The notes beneath the pieces are model-generated. The model was not told where the DNA came from, searched no databases, and worked only from the letters and a program-made list of their open reading frames with translations. The translations under genes and the position numbers were made by a program. DNA of 64,000 nucleotides from Polytrichum commune (taxonomy: Eukaryota; Streptophyta; Polytrichopsida; Polytrichales; Polytrichaceae). This document shows positions 37,106 to 52,539 of the stretch, one piece after another; the stretch's first letter is position 1; every line of letters begins with the position of its first letter. The stretch spans positions 66,440,033 to 66,504,032 of the forward strand of contig OX485804.1 of assembly GCA_950295325.1 (NCBI GenBank), read 5' to 3'.

Positions 37106-37740
37106 TTTATGCTAGCCATGATGAGCCTCTTTTTTATCACCATTTGGAGATAATAACCCAAGATAATCTCTATTACTGGGTTCGGCCATTCTTTGAATTC
37201 ACATGCATCCCGACGTTAATAGGGTTTCAAAGTCACCGTGTGTGTGGGTAAAAATTTGACCAAAGTTGGGACCTTTCCTCACTTGAAGTTGGACTCGCAC
37301 ACAAAGAGTCACTCACCTTTTTTTTTTCATAATGGGTGTTGAGTTCTAGACTCGATGTTCATGTTCAATTTATCAATTTCTTCACTTACACGTGTCAAGT
37401 TCAAGTTCAAATGGAAAGAACAAGGAACACCGCATCATGAACATGGTCCATTCGGCTTGACTTTGAATGTCCATGTGAGATATCTAGATGGGGATGTCGA
37501 TTAACTGCCAAGTTGTGGACATTGAGGGGTTGATCACACCAGCCACTTTTGGCACCATCCATTAGCATCTCGGGCTATAATAGTGTGAAAAGTGATGGGC
37601 CAACATTCATTTATGAACATAATCCCCAACAATTTCATAGTTGAAACCGGGCAGAAAGTTTGATGTGATTGGGGCACGAGTTTTTATGATGGGGATGGCA
37701 ACTGATAGATAGTTTACCTGGATAGACTGGATAGACTTCG
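35300..37740. other. intergenic DNA, nothing recognised
   Basis: Short frames, AT-rich. One microsatellite is listed separately. The near-identical phrases ACAAGGTGGAGAATGCT at about 36622 and 36668 mark a small duplication. Confidence 0.5.
37078..37105. repeat. (CA)n microsatellite
   Basis: Fourteen or so CA units, preceded by GCGCG. Confidence 0.95.
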
Positions 37741-37749
37741 GGCATGTAG

Positions 37750-38598
37750 TGTCACAACCCAAAACCACACTTGGTTCGAAGGTGTCGTTAAGTGGGACTT
37801 ACTGGATTCACAATATTGTTAGACTTGCACAACCAAGGCCATGCACAAGTTAGGCTACTTTCCTTCACAAACTTAAGTGGGGAGCATTATGGCATAACTT
37901 TGATAGGAGGTTACCCAAATCCCGGTACTAACAAGTTTTAGTTGAGAGTCATCCTAACTTACAGTCTCAGGGACATGTCTCAAACACCCTGCAAGCTATT
38001 GTTGTCACTCACTGGCATCAGGGCCCTTAATCAATAGTTTGGGACATGCCCTTGCTAGTGCAAGTTGCTAAGGAATGGCTCCATTGGGATTAGTTGCACT
38101 AGTTGTGGGAGTAGAGGAAGTCCTAAAACATCATGCCACAACTTTACTACCCTTCCCTACCCATATTAACCTTTGGTACTTCATGCACCCCCTACTTCAC
38201 CGTCAAAGAATGGACATCCGCCTCAAAGTGAGGCCAATCACCATTTTTGGGCCTAACTACCCCAACAAAGTTTGATGGGCTATGCAAGCCACATTCTTTG
38301 TCTGATCATGACTTTCTTTACATTGTTGGAAAATACTTGTGATAAGATGTTTAATCATTCAAATTCGACAAGGACTCGATTTTAGGCGCCCCAAAACACT
38401 TTTTGTCGTTTCTAGGAGGCAAAGTGCAACTCGTTTCAAGACACTCCCCACACTTAATACCCTTCACGAGGCTTATTGTGGTCCATTGGCACCTTTGATA
38501 TGGGTAGCCATTGCCTCGTTGCCTTGCAGGAATTGCCGTGACCCTAAGGCCCACCCCCACAAGCATTGTGTCAAGTCGCTCCAACTAGGGGCGTGACA
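37750..38598. mobile_element. probable solo LTR (849 bp)
   Basis: It begins TGTCACAACCC and ends GGGGCGTGACA. The ends are the TG...CA of LTRs with an inverted TGTCAC/GTGACA. The 5-bp flanks are TGTAG and TGTAA, a near-perfect target duplication. No second LTR, gag or pol is seen, so this is a solo LTR or a single surviving end. The orientation is unknown. Confidence 0.55.
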
Positions 38599-39175
38599 TG
38601 TAACCTATTATGGACAATGTCATGGGCCATTGCCCTAGGGTGTGGCCAAGGATGTTCTACAAACATATACTCCATTCACTCCGGCCTAAAGAAGATCGGA
38701 GTTCTTCTTCTTCTTGTCACGGGCCTTGGCCCTAAGTGTTACCCCAATCATGACCATAGCATGTTTCTTGCGCGATTGCAACTTCAATAATATGGGCAGT
38801 CCCTTCATTCGAGTATCGATGTAAACCAACCAACATGTAATTAATGCGACTTATTGTATAGTTCACCGTTCTCAACTTTCTTTTGTGTCTTGACATCCTC
38901 CACCCAAAGGTTCTTAGGGTGAATCAAACATTTAGATACATCTTCCTCCTTCGTAATATGTCATATGACAGTCCAACAATTTGTGACATAGTTCTTCAAT
39001 GACATGCATTATATTGTCCCAATAGTATTTAGGTACATGAATTAATGGCTCTTCAAGTGGGCATGGCTCATGGCCACTTGCCACTCACCCAATCCATCCA
39101 GTGACCATTATCTAAAACATATCTCGATCCAAATATGTGAGTTAAAATGTACCTAAGTACCTCTCTAGACCTTTA

Positions 39176-39410
39176 TTGAAACTCGATTCAATAGCAAGTA
39201 CACCTCTCTCATGCAAAGAATATTTAGCAAATAGAATAAAACAAGGGATCCACGTGACGACAAAAAGTGAAGTATTCCATGGCCACATAGCTATGAAAGT
39301 GCAAAGTTGTGCTTGTAGAAGTCTGCTTGATGAAGGTTGGTCTCTTATATGTGTGCACACAACCATCTTCGATTTCACAGGCATCCAAGTGTTGCAATAG
39401 AGTTATCCGT
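39176..39410 (+). repeat. copy of the repeat found in METTL5 intron 2
   Basis: Shares GGGATCCA(C/T)GT, CCACAT, AAGTGCAAAG, TGAAGAAGG-like words, CTCTTATATGTGTGCACACAACC and GCATC(C/T)AAGTG with the three units at 40957-41700. Confidence 0.7.
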
Positions 39411-39556
39411 AAAGTCTATCAAAGAGGGACAAACTCATGGGTTTGATCCGTCTTTGAGAAAGCCGTCTATTAAGAGCTCGCTAGCTCATCATGCTTTGGA
39501 TCCTATTTTGAAAGTTGGGTGCAACTTTTGGGACCTCCTCTTCCCACCTCTCAAAC

Positions 39557-39832
39557 TTTGAGAGAATTTTAGGATCTAAAAAAGGGTATGTGCATGGGAC
39601 CCATCATTCTAAATCCAAGATTGGCCCATGCAAGGCTGGCTTGGCCCATCCATCCTAATAGGACAAGCTAGAAAGCATTTTCTGCAATAGCCCGACACCT
39701 CTCCTTGTGGATAACAATTTAACCATTATGAAAAGCTTTGGCGACTTTGTGTTAATTCTCATAAACTCATGGTTTGGGACTAAACCCATGGTTTCATCCA
39801 CTTTACGTTACAAATAACTCTAATGACCAACC
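39557..39832 (+). repeat. dispersed repeat, partner at 7600-7876
   Basis: Colinear with the partner, ending TTACAAATAACTCTA. It lies next to the intron-2-type repeat, and pieces further right (around 39820-39920 and 40270-40370) recur at 41690-41900. A larger composite element may have inserted twice. Confidence 0.65.
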
Positions 39833-40482
39833 TACTTGCAAGTCAACTTCCCTACTCACTACAGTTGACTCACAAGTGACACTTCATGTTTGTGGTTCAC
39901 ATGGTTACAGAAAGTAACCAATGTTCAATTGGTATTACTTTAAAAAAAACACATGCATACACATATGATCATGACTTTATATATAAATTGGATATTATTA
40001 GGGTATAATATTTCATAATTCTAAACTATGCTACCAATCATGTTGAGGTACCATGCTAAGAATGTTAATAATTGGATAAAATTAGTGTGAAGTTGGTGTT
40101 GACCCGAATAATGATTTGGGTGTACCAAAATTCTCTTTGCTTGTGATACCCACCAAGTATCAATATTCAACTAGCATCTCAAATTCGATACTAGTTGTAT
40201 AGGCGGCTATTCTAATGCCATTATTGATATTGATACCATGCATTCACCTATGTACCGGTCCAACATTGGAACCGGTGACCAATAGGAGATTGTTTTTTTC
40301 CTCATCTTCAGGTGCCTCCCTTTAAAAAACCCCATCTAATATTGGGACCCCTTAAACCTCTCTTGGGGTTGATGTCCCCTCGCAGAATAATAATCTCCCA
40401 CCGGCATGGCGGAACCCTGAATTCCGAAATTGATTTAGGGTTCAGCTCACAAGGAAGAAATACGCGAAAGAGGAGACAGAGA

Positions 40483-40568
40483 GAAAGAGAGAGAGAGAGA
40501 GAGAGTTATTCAAGAAAGATTTTCATCGACAACGAGAGACAAAGAGTGAAAGAGAGAGAGAGAGAGAA
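40483..40568 (+). repeat. (GA)n tracts in the METTL5 leader
   Basis: Two runs of GAGAGAGAG within 140 bp upstream of the METTL5 start codon. GA/CT tracts are common in plant 5' leaders and core promoters. Confidence 0.8.
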
Positions 40569-40617
40569 GATAGAAACAGACAAGACAGAAATCTGGGGGT
40601 GAGTGACAGAGGAGGAG

Positions 40618-44724
<4,107 letters not shown>

Positions 44725-45539
44725 CCCTCAAGAGTATTTTAAGTTGTTGAATTTTTTGTTGAAGACATTGTGAGAATCAGCAATTTCAGGTTGACCATGA
44801 ACCTTGGAGGCCTAGGTTCTTCACGAGATTTTATTCTTGCAGCTTCAGAATTCCTTCTGCAGAGGAAAACCCTTCCACCCATGATTTGGAGTGTTTTACT
44901 TGACTCCAAGCATGTGTTGCAGACACCCACCTGGTCGTTTCTGCCACCTTTGACCTAGCCTTCGTTGTTTCTGGTCACATCCTTCAAGTAAAACTTCAAT
45001 GACATGTGGGCAGCTATACTCAGCAGAGTGGGATTGGCTTTAGGCCAGACAGGCAAGCCTCATGGCTACCAGTACCTTACACAAGTGATCTGTGTCAAAA
45101 TGTTGGTCAATTATTGACATCAGGTCGTGATAGAACAAATTTACCATATATGTTGTTCCTTATAGATGTGAAGGGTGCTGTAGTTGAAACTGTTAGCAGT
45201 TCACCAAATTGCCATTTCTAGTCGCTTGGTTTGAGAATGAGTTGTTTGTGTCAGGGCTTTTGTTTCCCAAATGCTGCTCCATGTCCTAGTAGCAGCAGAT
45301 CAACTACATCTGTGAAGACTTTGTATTGCATGTCTCTTTGCAAGCAACAGGCAGGTTGTTGGTGAAATAGTGGAGGCCCTTTATGCAGTGGAAGAGTTTT
45401 GTGGATTTCTAAGCATATCAACCACTGTAGCTTTATGGAGCCAGCTATAGGACTAAAAGCGAAATATATACTTTCTTGAAGTGGGCAATTGTTTGGGACT
45501 TGAAATTCCATTTGTGATCTAGCTTGGAACTCAAATACT
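44725..45539 (+). other. METTL5 3' UTR and downstream DNA
   Basis: No coding frame is recognised. No repeat boundary is obvious. Confidence 0.4.
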
Positions 45540-45545
45540 AATAAA
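45540..45545 (+). terminator. candidate poly(A) signal of METTL5
   Basis: AATAAA about 815 bp past the stop codon. This is rather far, so the true site may be nearer. Confidence 0.25.
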
Positions 45546-45559
45546 CTAAGTAGAAAGCC

Positions 45560-47000
45560 ATCGTGGTTGTTTTATTTGGGCGAAGCAAAGACCAGTCTAC
45601 TGCTTCTAAGGAAAGTCTGATCTGGAAGCTAAGCCATGGAGAGAGAGAGAGAGTGAGAGAGAGAGAAGGGTTCACAGTTGATGAAATGATGCATGTGATG
45701 TTGAGGAAGTATCCTTGGAGTAAACCACCTTTTTGTAAAAAAAAACTGAATTGGAGTTGTGATGATAAGGTCAAGAGGGTGCAACTCGGAGGGGAGGAAC
45801 CAAGAGGTTGAAAGTTGATTTAAGTTACGGTCAGTTCAATAGTAGCACAATAGTAACTTCAATAGAAGGGTTTGAACTTTAGTGATGAGATCATCAAAGA
45901 TGGAATCTATGACTTCATCAAGAAGTTGGTTAAGAATAAACGAATTTTGGAGAACTCCAAATACTTATTGTTCAGCTGTTCCCAACCACTCAAGCTATAT
46001 GTTGGAAGACCTGTATCTACATTCCATTTTCCACTTTCCACTAAGGATTTGGTCAAAATCTGCATCCACATGCCTTGAACATTATTTTCCATTGTTATCA
46101 GATGCATCTGATGTAGACAACAAATGCGGTAGATTCATACATCCTAAAAGTTAATTGTTAAGGATCCTTTGATTTAGGTTTCAAGATTCTGTTGTAGTTT
46201 TGACTTTTCCAATATATGCTGATTTGGATATGAATAACTGATGTTGTTGACAACGTCTCAAATTTTCTTGTGCCGCAAATTTCAAGATTTTTATTGTTCA
46301 AATCTAAAGCATGGTTCTTATGGGTTCTTTACACTGCAAAAACATTGGGCTTTTATGGATGTCACTTAGGTCATGTTGAGAAGTTACACAAGGTGTTAAA
46401 ATATAGGACTATTGGAAGTGACTTAACTCCCAATGACAAATATGAGATGACAAATGTGAAGAATTGGTTCTTGACAATGAATCAAGTTCCTTTGTTGTGT
46501 ATGTTCATTGGAAAAGTGATGAAAAGTTACAAGAGGTCAAAGCAAAGAGTTTTTTAAATGATTGCATAAACCAACCCAAATTGTGTTCATTATTGAACCT
46601 AGAATGGGGTCTACATTCTGAGCACATAGTTTAATCTCACCACAACACATGTCTTTTTTGTGTGTCTATTGTTAGCTACAAGCCTTGTGGTATATTGCTC
46701 AAATACAGGAGTTCTACAAGAAGAGTGACCACATCAGGCCCAACTACCTTGGTATCAGTCAATTGTATTTTAAAAATTAGAATGATGATTTGCACCTAAC
46801 CTTTCAAAGACATGGAGACCAAAACATGCTTTCAAGTTTTTTTTAGATTTTTTAAAGAATATTTTTACTTAAAGAACATGAATTTTAAGTATGCTCAAAA
46901 TTCATTCTCTTACTTATTTTTTGCTCTCTCATAACATGTTTAAAACATTTTCTACAAGTTAAATCTCACTCCTTGGTTAAAACTTCTTAACATTTTTATA
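45560..47000. other. intergenic DNA, no gene recognised
   Basis: A (GA)n tract lies at 45638-45668. Open frames at 45872-46078 and 46270-46557 (+) have protein-like patches (DEIIKDGIYDFIKKLVKNK; KYEMTNVKNWFLTMNQVPL), but I recognise neither. They may be relics of a transposon protein. Confidence 0.4.
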
Positions 47001-47005
47001 AATGC

Positions 47006-47263
47006 AATTTTCCTCAAAAACCCTTGAATCCATTCTTTGTTACCAAATATATTGTATGTGGAAAGTGATAAGGTTAAGAAGATGATGGAGCTTTTATTAT
47101 TATTTTCATTTAATAAATTTGAACATGTTTCAACATGTAATGTAATTTTCCTCAAAAACCTTTATATTCATTCTTTGTTCCAAAATATAATGTATGTGCA
47201 AAGTGATAAGGTTAAGAAGATGATGGAGTTTTTCTTTAACATGTTTCAACATGTAATGTAGCT
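47006..47263 (+). repeat. two-copy tandem repeat, 138-bp unit
   Basis: AATTTTCCTCAAAAACC begins at 47006 and 47144. Each unit continues through TTCATTCTTTGTT-like sequence, GTGATAAGGTTAAGAAGATG and ends CATGTTTCAACATGTAATGTA. Confidence 0.85.
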
Positions 47264-47738
47264 TACATTTAGATAAACAATCCAAAATTCAAGTGACGTC
47301 AATCCTTAGTGGAGTTCTAATAAAAACTTGAAAGAAAATACTCTTAAAAATGTTCTTGATGCATGATCAATGACATTAAACTTTTGTTCCAACTATATGG
47401 ATATGGTTTACAATACATCCTACAATAACTCTCTTTTGGAGCCAACTCCAAGATCTTCATATGGTACCTCTCACCCATCCAATGTAAAAGAAACATTACC
47501 CCCCCCATAGGTTAGTGGCTAAACATCCCAAATAACATCCTAAATACTACTTTGGAGTCTTTGAAACCAATTTGGGTGTCAAATCAACTAAACATGTAAC
47601 CTCCGAACTACACACTATTTCAAGACTTTTATGTTGGATGACAGGTATGCTCTTACGCAATAATTGCCTCTCGTTGGACTTGAGAGTGAGTCAGGGTAAT
47701 GGTGAACGTGCCTAATTTGGTTACTTATCTTAATTGAA

Positions 47739-48090
47739 CACTATATTTGAGGGGTATGTGGTTAGGTGTGACTTCAAGAATGGAAACCCAAAAAACATAT
47801 GTTTTGAACAGATTGTACTATGTGCTCAACAATAACAACCATTTTAAACTCAATACTCAACATAATTAGTGGGACTTATATACAGGTTAATAAGTTAGAG
47901 GATCTTCACTTTGATAGTGAATAAGATATTCATATGAGCTTCAAAAGTTACGAGGAAAACAACTATGACCTTGATTTGGATTTGCTAACCACCTCATACT
48001 AATCTCATGTTTATATCCTAAGAGAAGCAGGGTAGTTGGAAAAAGTAACCATTTAAGACACATGCACCTTAGAGAGAGAAAGGGAGAGAG
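47739..48090 (+). repeat. diverged dispersed repeat, partner at 3641-3990
   Basis: Colinear with 3641-3990 and ending at a GA-rich tract (48070-48105). It lies just upstream of the BTB gene leader. Confidence 0.65.
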
Positions 48091-48260
48091 AGAGAAAGAG
48101 AGAGGGATTCTCTGAGGGCAGGAAGAAAGAGAACGGAGAAGTGTTGGGAGACAGAATAATCACTTAAGTGCTCACAATTATTAAGCCTGCTGCTGCAACG
48201 TGGCATCTTGATTCTTCTCTCTCCTCCCTTCTCTCGTTTCTCGTCCCTCGTCTCCGAATT

Positions 48261-49250
48261 GCAGGCGACGACTCACGTTGCTACCAATTCCGAAGCTTAC
48301 GCTTCCTGCTCCTCCTCTTGTTGTAACTTATTACTTCTTCTTTGTCGTCTCCAATACTCCACTACCATCATTCATTGCATTAAGTCCGGGAAACTTAGAA
48401 GAGAAGTAGGCACAGAGAGAGAGAGAGACAATTATTATTTCTATCGCACTTTTCTCATCTCGCCGTCTTCTGTTGTTGTCTGCTCAACAATCATCCTCCC
48501 GCTCGTTGCGTGCTCCATGAACACTAACTTCCTTCCGCTTCTTCTTTGTCTCTTCTTAACGCTCTTACATCTTGCTCCTCGAAATTCTCTTCGTTCCTTT
48601 CGAATAAATTAGGATTAGGATCACAATTGGAGGCCTCTTGGTCCCCTCTTGGTGCGAATTCTCTCTCCCTTCATGATTGGTGTGTGTCTGTGTGTCTTTC
48701 TCTCTCTCCTACTCCCCCTTTCCGATTGACTACCTCGATACTGCCTTGTTTGACATTCGTCTTAGTGCAGTTATTTCCTCTGTTTTGCAGGCGACGACAT
48801 TGCTTTCAATTCTTAAAGTTACGCTTCCTGCTCCTCCTCTTGTTCTACTTCCTTCTTTTATCGTCTCTAGTACTCCACTGCCATCGAATTAAGTTCGAGA
48901 AAAGAATAAGGCCTTTGTTTCTATCGCACCTTTCTCATCTTGCCGTCTTCTGTTGTCTGCTCATCCATCCTCAAGCTCGTGGTCACTCTGCAAACACTAA
49001 CTTCCTTCCGATTCTTCGTCTCTTCTTAATGTTCCCAAACTCTTGGTCCTCGAGATTCGCTCCGTTTCTGACTTTGAATTAGGACTAGGATGAAATTGGA
49101 GGCCTCTTGGTCCCTTCTTAGTGTTGCACCTTCATCCTGCTTTGCGAATTCTCTCTCCTTTTCATGATTGGTGACTCTTTTCTCCTACTGCCGCCCTCCG
49201 ATTGCCTACCTGGATGCCACCTTGTTGACATTCGTTCTTGTGCAGTTGAT
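48261..49250 (+). repeat. tandem duplication in the BTB gene leader, unit about 527 bp
   Basis: Copy A (48261-48786) and copy B (48787-about 49250) both open GCAGGCGACGAC and run through TTACGCTTCCTGCTCCTCCT, TCTATCGCAC(T/C)TTTCTCATCT, GCCGTCTTCTGTTG, AACACTAACTTCCTTCCG, GGAGGCCTCTTGGTCCC, TTCATGATTGGTG and GACATTCGT, then GTGCAGTT. Each copy begins right after a splice-acceptor-like pyrimidine-CAG, so each could act as a leader exon. The 134- and 178-codon frames inside are pyrimidine-rich by-products. Confidence 0.85.
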
Positions 49251-49278
49251 TCCAGGGTTGGCACTCTGTTTGCTTACC

Positions 49279-49302
49279 ATGGAGTGGTTGAGTAGGTTTT
49301 AG
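49279..49302 (+). other. short upstream ORF (MEWLSRF) before the BTB gene
   Basis: ATG in good context (ACCATGG) starts seven codons ending TAG at 49300, in the same frame as the main start at 49342. The frame between stays open, so it is either a repressive uORF or a former longer N-terminus cut by a stop codon. Confidence 0.6.
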
Positions 49303-49341
49303 ACATTGGAATCAGCGTTTTTGTTACCGTGGAATTCTCTC

Positions 49342-50205
49342 ATGGCCGTTAAGGGAGGCATGGATAAGGTGCACGAGGCGCCTGATGATCTGCAGGCAGA
49401 GTATTGGTTAATGTTCAGCCAATGCGTTCTCTCGGACATCACGATTGAGACCGAGAATGACACGACACCCGCACACCGGTGCGTTCTGGCCACGATGTCG
49501 CCTGTCTTCAAAGCCATGTTTAGCAATGATATGCAAGAGCAGACCTCGTCTGTTGTGAAATTACCGGACATCAGCACAGATGCTCTTCGAGTATTGTTGC
49601 AATTGATATACTGCGGGCCAGCGGGGGTTGACCACGAATCTCTGCAGAAGCATTGTCTGGAGGTTTTCAGGGCGTGCCACAAGTACAATCTATCGCAGAG
49701 CCGGAAACAGGCTTGCATCGCTGCAGTGATAAGCTCCATCAGCCTAAGCAATTGTAGGGACATCATGGAAACCGCGTACACATACGATGCGATTGAATTG
49801 TCGGAAGCATGTAAGTCATTTATTGTTGAGAATCTTCAAGCTCTTCCAAAATTTATGGGGACTATCATCTGTACCTTGAATCTGGTAACCCTCAATTCCA
49901 GTATCTACTCCAAAACAGCGGAGGTACATCCCATGAAGGTGTGGAGTGCAGGGACTATTGACAACATCAAAGCGGACATCAAGAACGTTCTTCAATGTTG
50001 TGAGCGAGCACGGCTTCACATTCGTGTTTACTTGAAAGCAGGAAGTTGGATAGATTTTGACGACAATGCCAAAATCTCAGACATTCTTGAGTCCTTGTCT
50101 GACAGTGACACGAAGATAACCGTTGAGGTTTTCCATCGCCACTCTCGAGAGTACTATGGCATGTTGAAGCTTGGTCCCGAATTGGTCGATGAATGTGATC
50201 AGTGA
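49342..50205 (+). CDS. BTB/POZ protein with a ubiquitin-like C-terminal region (single exon, 287 aa)
   Basis: BTB proteins usually bring substrates to cullin-3 ubiquitin ligases. Residues 28-128 form the BTB fold: LSDITIETE, then AHRCVLATMSPVFKAMF, LPDISTDALRVLLQLIYCG and the later LEVFRACHKYNL. Residues about 128-170 resemble a short BACK-like helical linker (DIMETAYTYDAIELSEACKS). Residues about 187-264 resemble ubiquitin: SIYSKT at the first strand, GTIDNIKADI (compare the helix start of ubiquitin), KAGSWIDFDDNAKISDI (compare the AGKQLEDGRTL loop) and a last strand KITVEVF. It does not end in Gly-Gly, so it should act as a fixed domain. The ATG at 49342 is the first after an in-frame stop (49300). 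No intron is seen in the coding region. The BTB call is firm; the ubiquitin-like call is by eye. Confidence 0.88.
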   Translation: MAVKGGMDKVHEAPDDLQAEYWLMFSQCVLSDITIETENDTTPAHRCVLATMSPVFKAMFSNDMQEQTSSVVKLPDISTDALRVLLQLIYCGPAGVDHESLQKHCLEVFRACHKYNLSQSRKQACIAAVISSISLSNCRDIMETAYTYDAIELSEACKSFIVENLQALPKFMGTIICTLNLVTLNSSIYSKTAEVHPMKVWSAGTIDNIKADIKNVLQCCERARLHIRVYLKAGSWIDFDDNAKISDILESLSDSDTKITVEVFHRHSREYYGMLKLGPELVDECDQ

Positions 50206-51127
50206 CATAAGAACGACATTTGCTTGAGTGGAAACTTGGAGCAAGGATGTCGCTGGTCTTTTAGCAGGACTGCCTCCAGTTACCAAATCGGCAGCTGAGT
50301 GAACTTTAGACATAGGTATACATTGGTACACGTTGTTACAATTTGATACAATGTGTTGATTCTCATAGAAATACAAACAAGAAAGGGCACATTGGGAATG
50401 TTATCACTATCAATACCATTTGTACATGGGGTTACTGATTTCCGTTAGAATGCCAAAAAAACCACTGATTCTCAACAACAATATTGCTATATCCTCTTGA
50501 TTGCCACACTTTGCGAGTCGGGACTTCTTAATCAGGTATTCAACAAAGAGATTCTATTCCTCCACTGCAGTAGATGAGGCACATGCTTTAACTTCATCTT
50601 TCTTAGATAAAGTTTTATTTCTCATGTCCAGGATAGTGAATGGATCGTCCCTTTTGCTCAAGTGAATTATGTTGTCAGTCTATGTGTTGTAGTGCCTAAC
50701 CTAACGTATGTTCAACAATATCGCAATGCTCTCTTTTCCCTCTTCCCGCTCTATCACTTTCAGAAGCTATTTTATTTTGATTCTGGATTGCATATAGGGT
50801 CAGACCTGAGCCTTTTCTTGTTGATTGTTGCATCGGAAATGCAGTCTGCTACTGTGGTCTGAAATTCATCTAAGATCATATCGTGATATCTTTATTGGTG
50901 TTTGCAGCTTACCCGCCCACCAGTTGCTGAGCCGAGGAAGTGTTATTGCAGGCATCCAAGAGAGCTCTACTCACTGATTCCAGAGCCTGAATGAGGTAAA
51001 CTTGCAGCAAGAGTGAGGCAGTTGAAAGAGTTCTTCTGAATTTATTTCCCATATTGTTGTTGTGTTGAATATGCCGAGAATTTTGTGAAGGTGGTAAGAC
51101 TTTGATGACAAAGTTGTTATGTTTTGT

Positions 51128-52512
51128 TGCAGTCGGAGGATGTATCATTTTATCTTGACACATTGAATATTAGCATGGAATGTGGATTCTGATCGAAAAT
51201 CAACTTTTATGCCCTTGCATGATACATTCACTGTAAGTTTGTCTTGTCCTGGCATGTTACCGCATTCTCTCAGTTGTTCAATTAATGTTTCAGATTACGA
51301 AGACAATGTCCTATATTCTGTTGGATAATTTTTCTGGTGCTACTGTGCTGTAGCCATAGGACGGTTTATGATATGTAACATGGTACAGCTGATTGGAACT
51401 AAAATTTCACCGTTAATACTTGCATAATAGACCTTTCCAAAATGTGGATGTTGACTGCAAGAGTGTTCTTATCTCCTTGTTGCAGCGTGCAACATACTTC
51501 ATCTCAACCTACTTTCAAAGACTTTGTGGATTCTAGTTTCGGAATGCCATCCTATTGGGCTTATCTCAAAGCTAAGGTTCAAACAATGTTGTGGCGGCAT
51601 GTATAATTTGGAAAAACCTCATAAGTAGAAAGTCGCTGTGGTCACCATCTCAATTGAGCTATTGTTACTTGAAATTTTGACATTTTCCATCCCTTCTGTA
51701 CAAAGATATATATATATATATTTTTAATAATAGATTTAAATAAAATTATAAATTTAGTGTTAGTTTTTTAGTTTTTCAACTAGGTGGTTGACCTTGATCT
51801 AGAAATTTGGGGTGATGAGGTGTACTTTATCAGCAAACACCTACATGAAAGGATGTGTATTTCATCTCAATAAGAGTGTCGAATTGTGTGGAGAGGACAG
51901 AGGAAGGATTTGAGAGGTCTGGCAGACCTACATAGCCATGGAGATTCTACTTGGTAATGTGGCCAGATGGACACCAATCTCCAGTGGCAACTGCCATTGA
52001 GTTGGCGAGGTGAATCTGACAGGGACTAACACTTCTGCCACACGAAGGACTGATGCTCGGCCTCTGGGTTGGGGAAATCCTCAAGAGGTCACTGTGTCAT
52101 CCAGTGTGGTTGACGATCCTCTAAAGGTTGAATTCAGACTTTCGATAGTATGTTTATGAGTAATTCCTCCTGAGATTTCAACTCGTCCAACCCCGGTATG
52201 GATGTATAGTTTCTGCAAATTTGTGTAGGTAATTTGATCGGGAAATGATGTTCCAAAGCTCCTTCTGTAATTCGTCAAATGGTCAGGAATGGGGGGCATG
52301 AGACCTTGGAATGGCCCTGACTTTGGAGTGAAAAATTTGCACAATAATTTTCTGGGAAAGTATCCCTGCTGACCCATGGAAAGAATTCTTTAGTTTGACA
52401 ATGAAGCCGCAATCTGCAAATTTTTGGAACTATGTGCCCAGCTAGATTACCACCCCAACGAAACAGATCAAAGTCTGATTTATGTAAGGCCTGTTCCCCA
52501 CAGCTTGTCAAG
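51128..52512 (+). repeat. 1.4-kb segmental duplication, copy 1 (downstream of the BTB gene)
   Basis: Near-colinear with 57726-59083: GCATGGAATGTGGATTCTGA, ATGCCCTTGCAT, TTGTCCTGGCATGTT, GTCCTATATTCTGTT, GCTACTGTGCTGTAGCCATA, GTTGACTGCAAGA, AAAAACCTCATAAGTAG, GGTGGTTGACCTTGATCTAG, GACAGAGGAAGGATTTGAGA, TCCTCCTGAGATTTC, GGGAAAGTATCCCTGCTGA and ending GTTCCCCACAGC. It starts right after a CAG acceptor-like site. It is probably BTB 3'-UTR and flanking DNA. Frames within it are short and not conserved. Confidence 0.9.
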
Positions 52513-52539
52513 AGATAAACATAAGGAGATAAACACATG

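Noticed and set aside
48208-49082. 134- and 178-codon frames upstream of the BTB gene
   Set aside because: Pyrimidine-rich Leu/Ser/Phe strings inside the duplicated leader. They are not conserved between the two copies in frame.
49306-49341. Longer BTB N-terminus starting at 49306
   Set aside because: The codon there is TTG, not ATG; the first in-frame ATG after the stop at 49300 is 49342.
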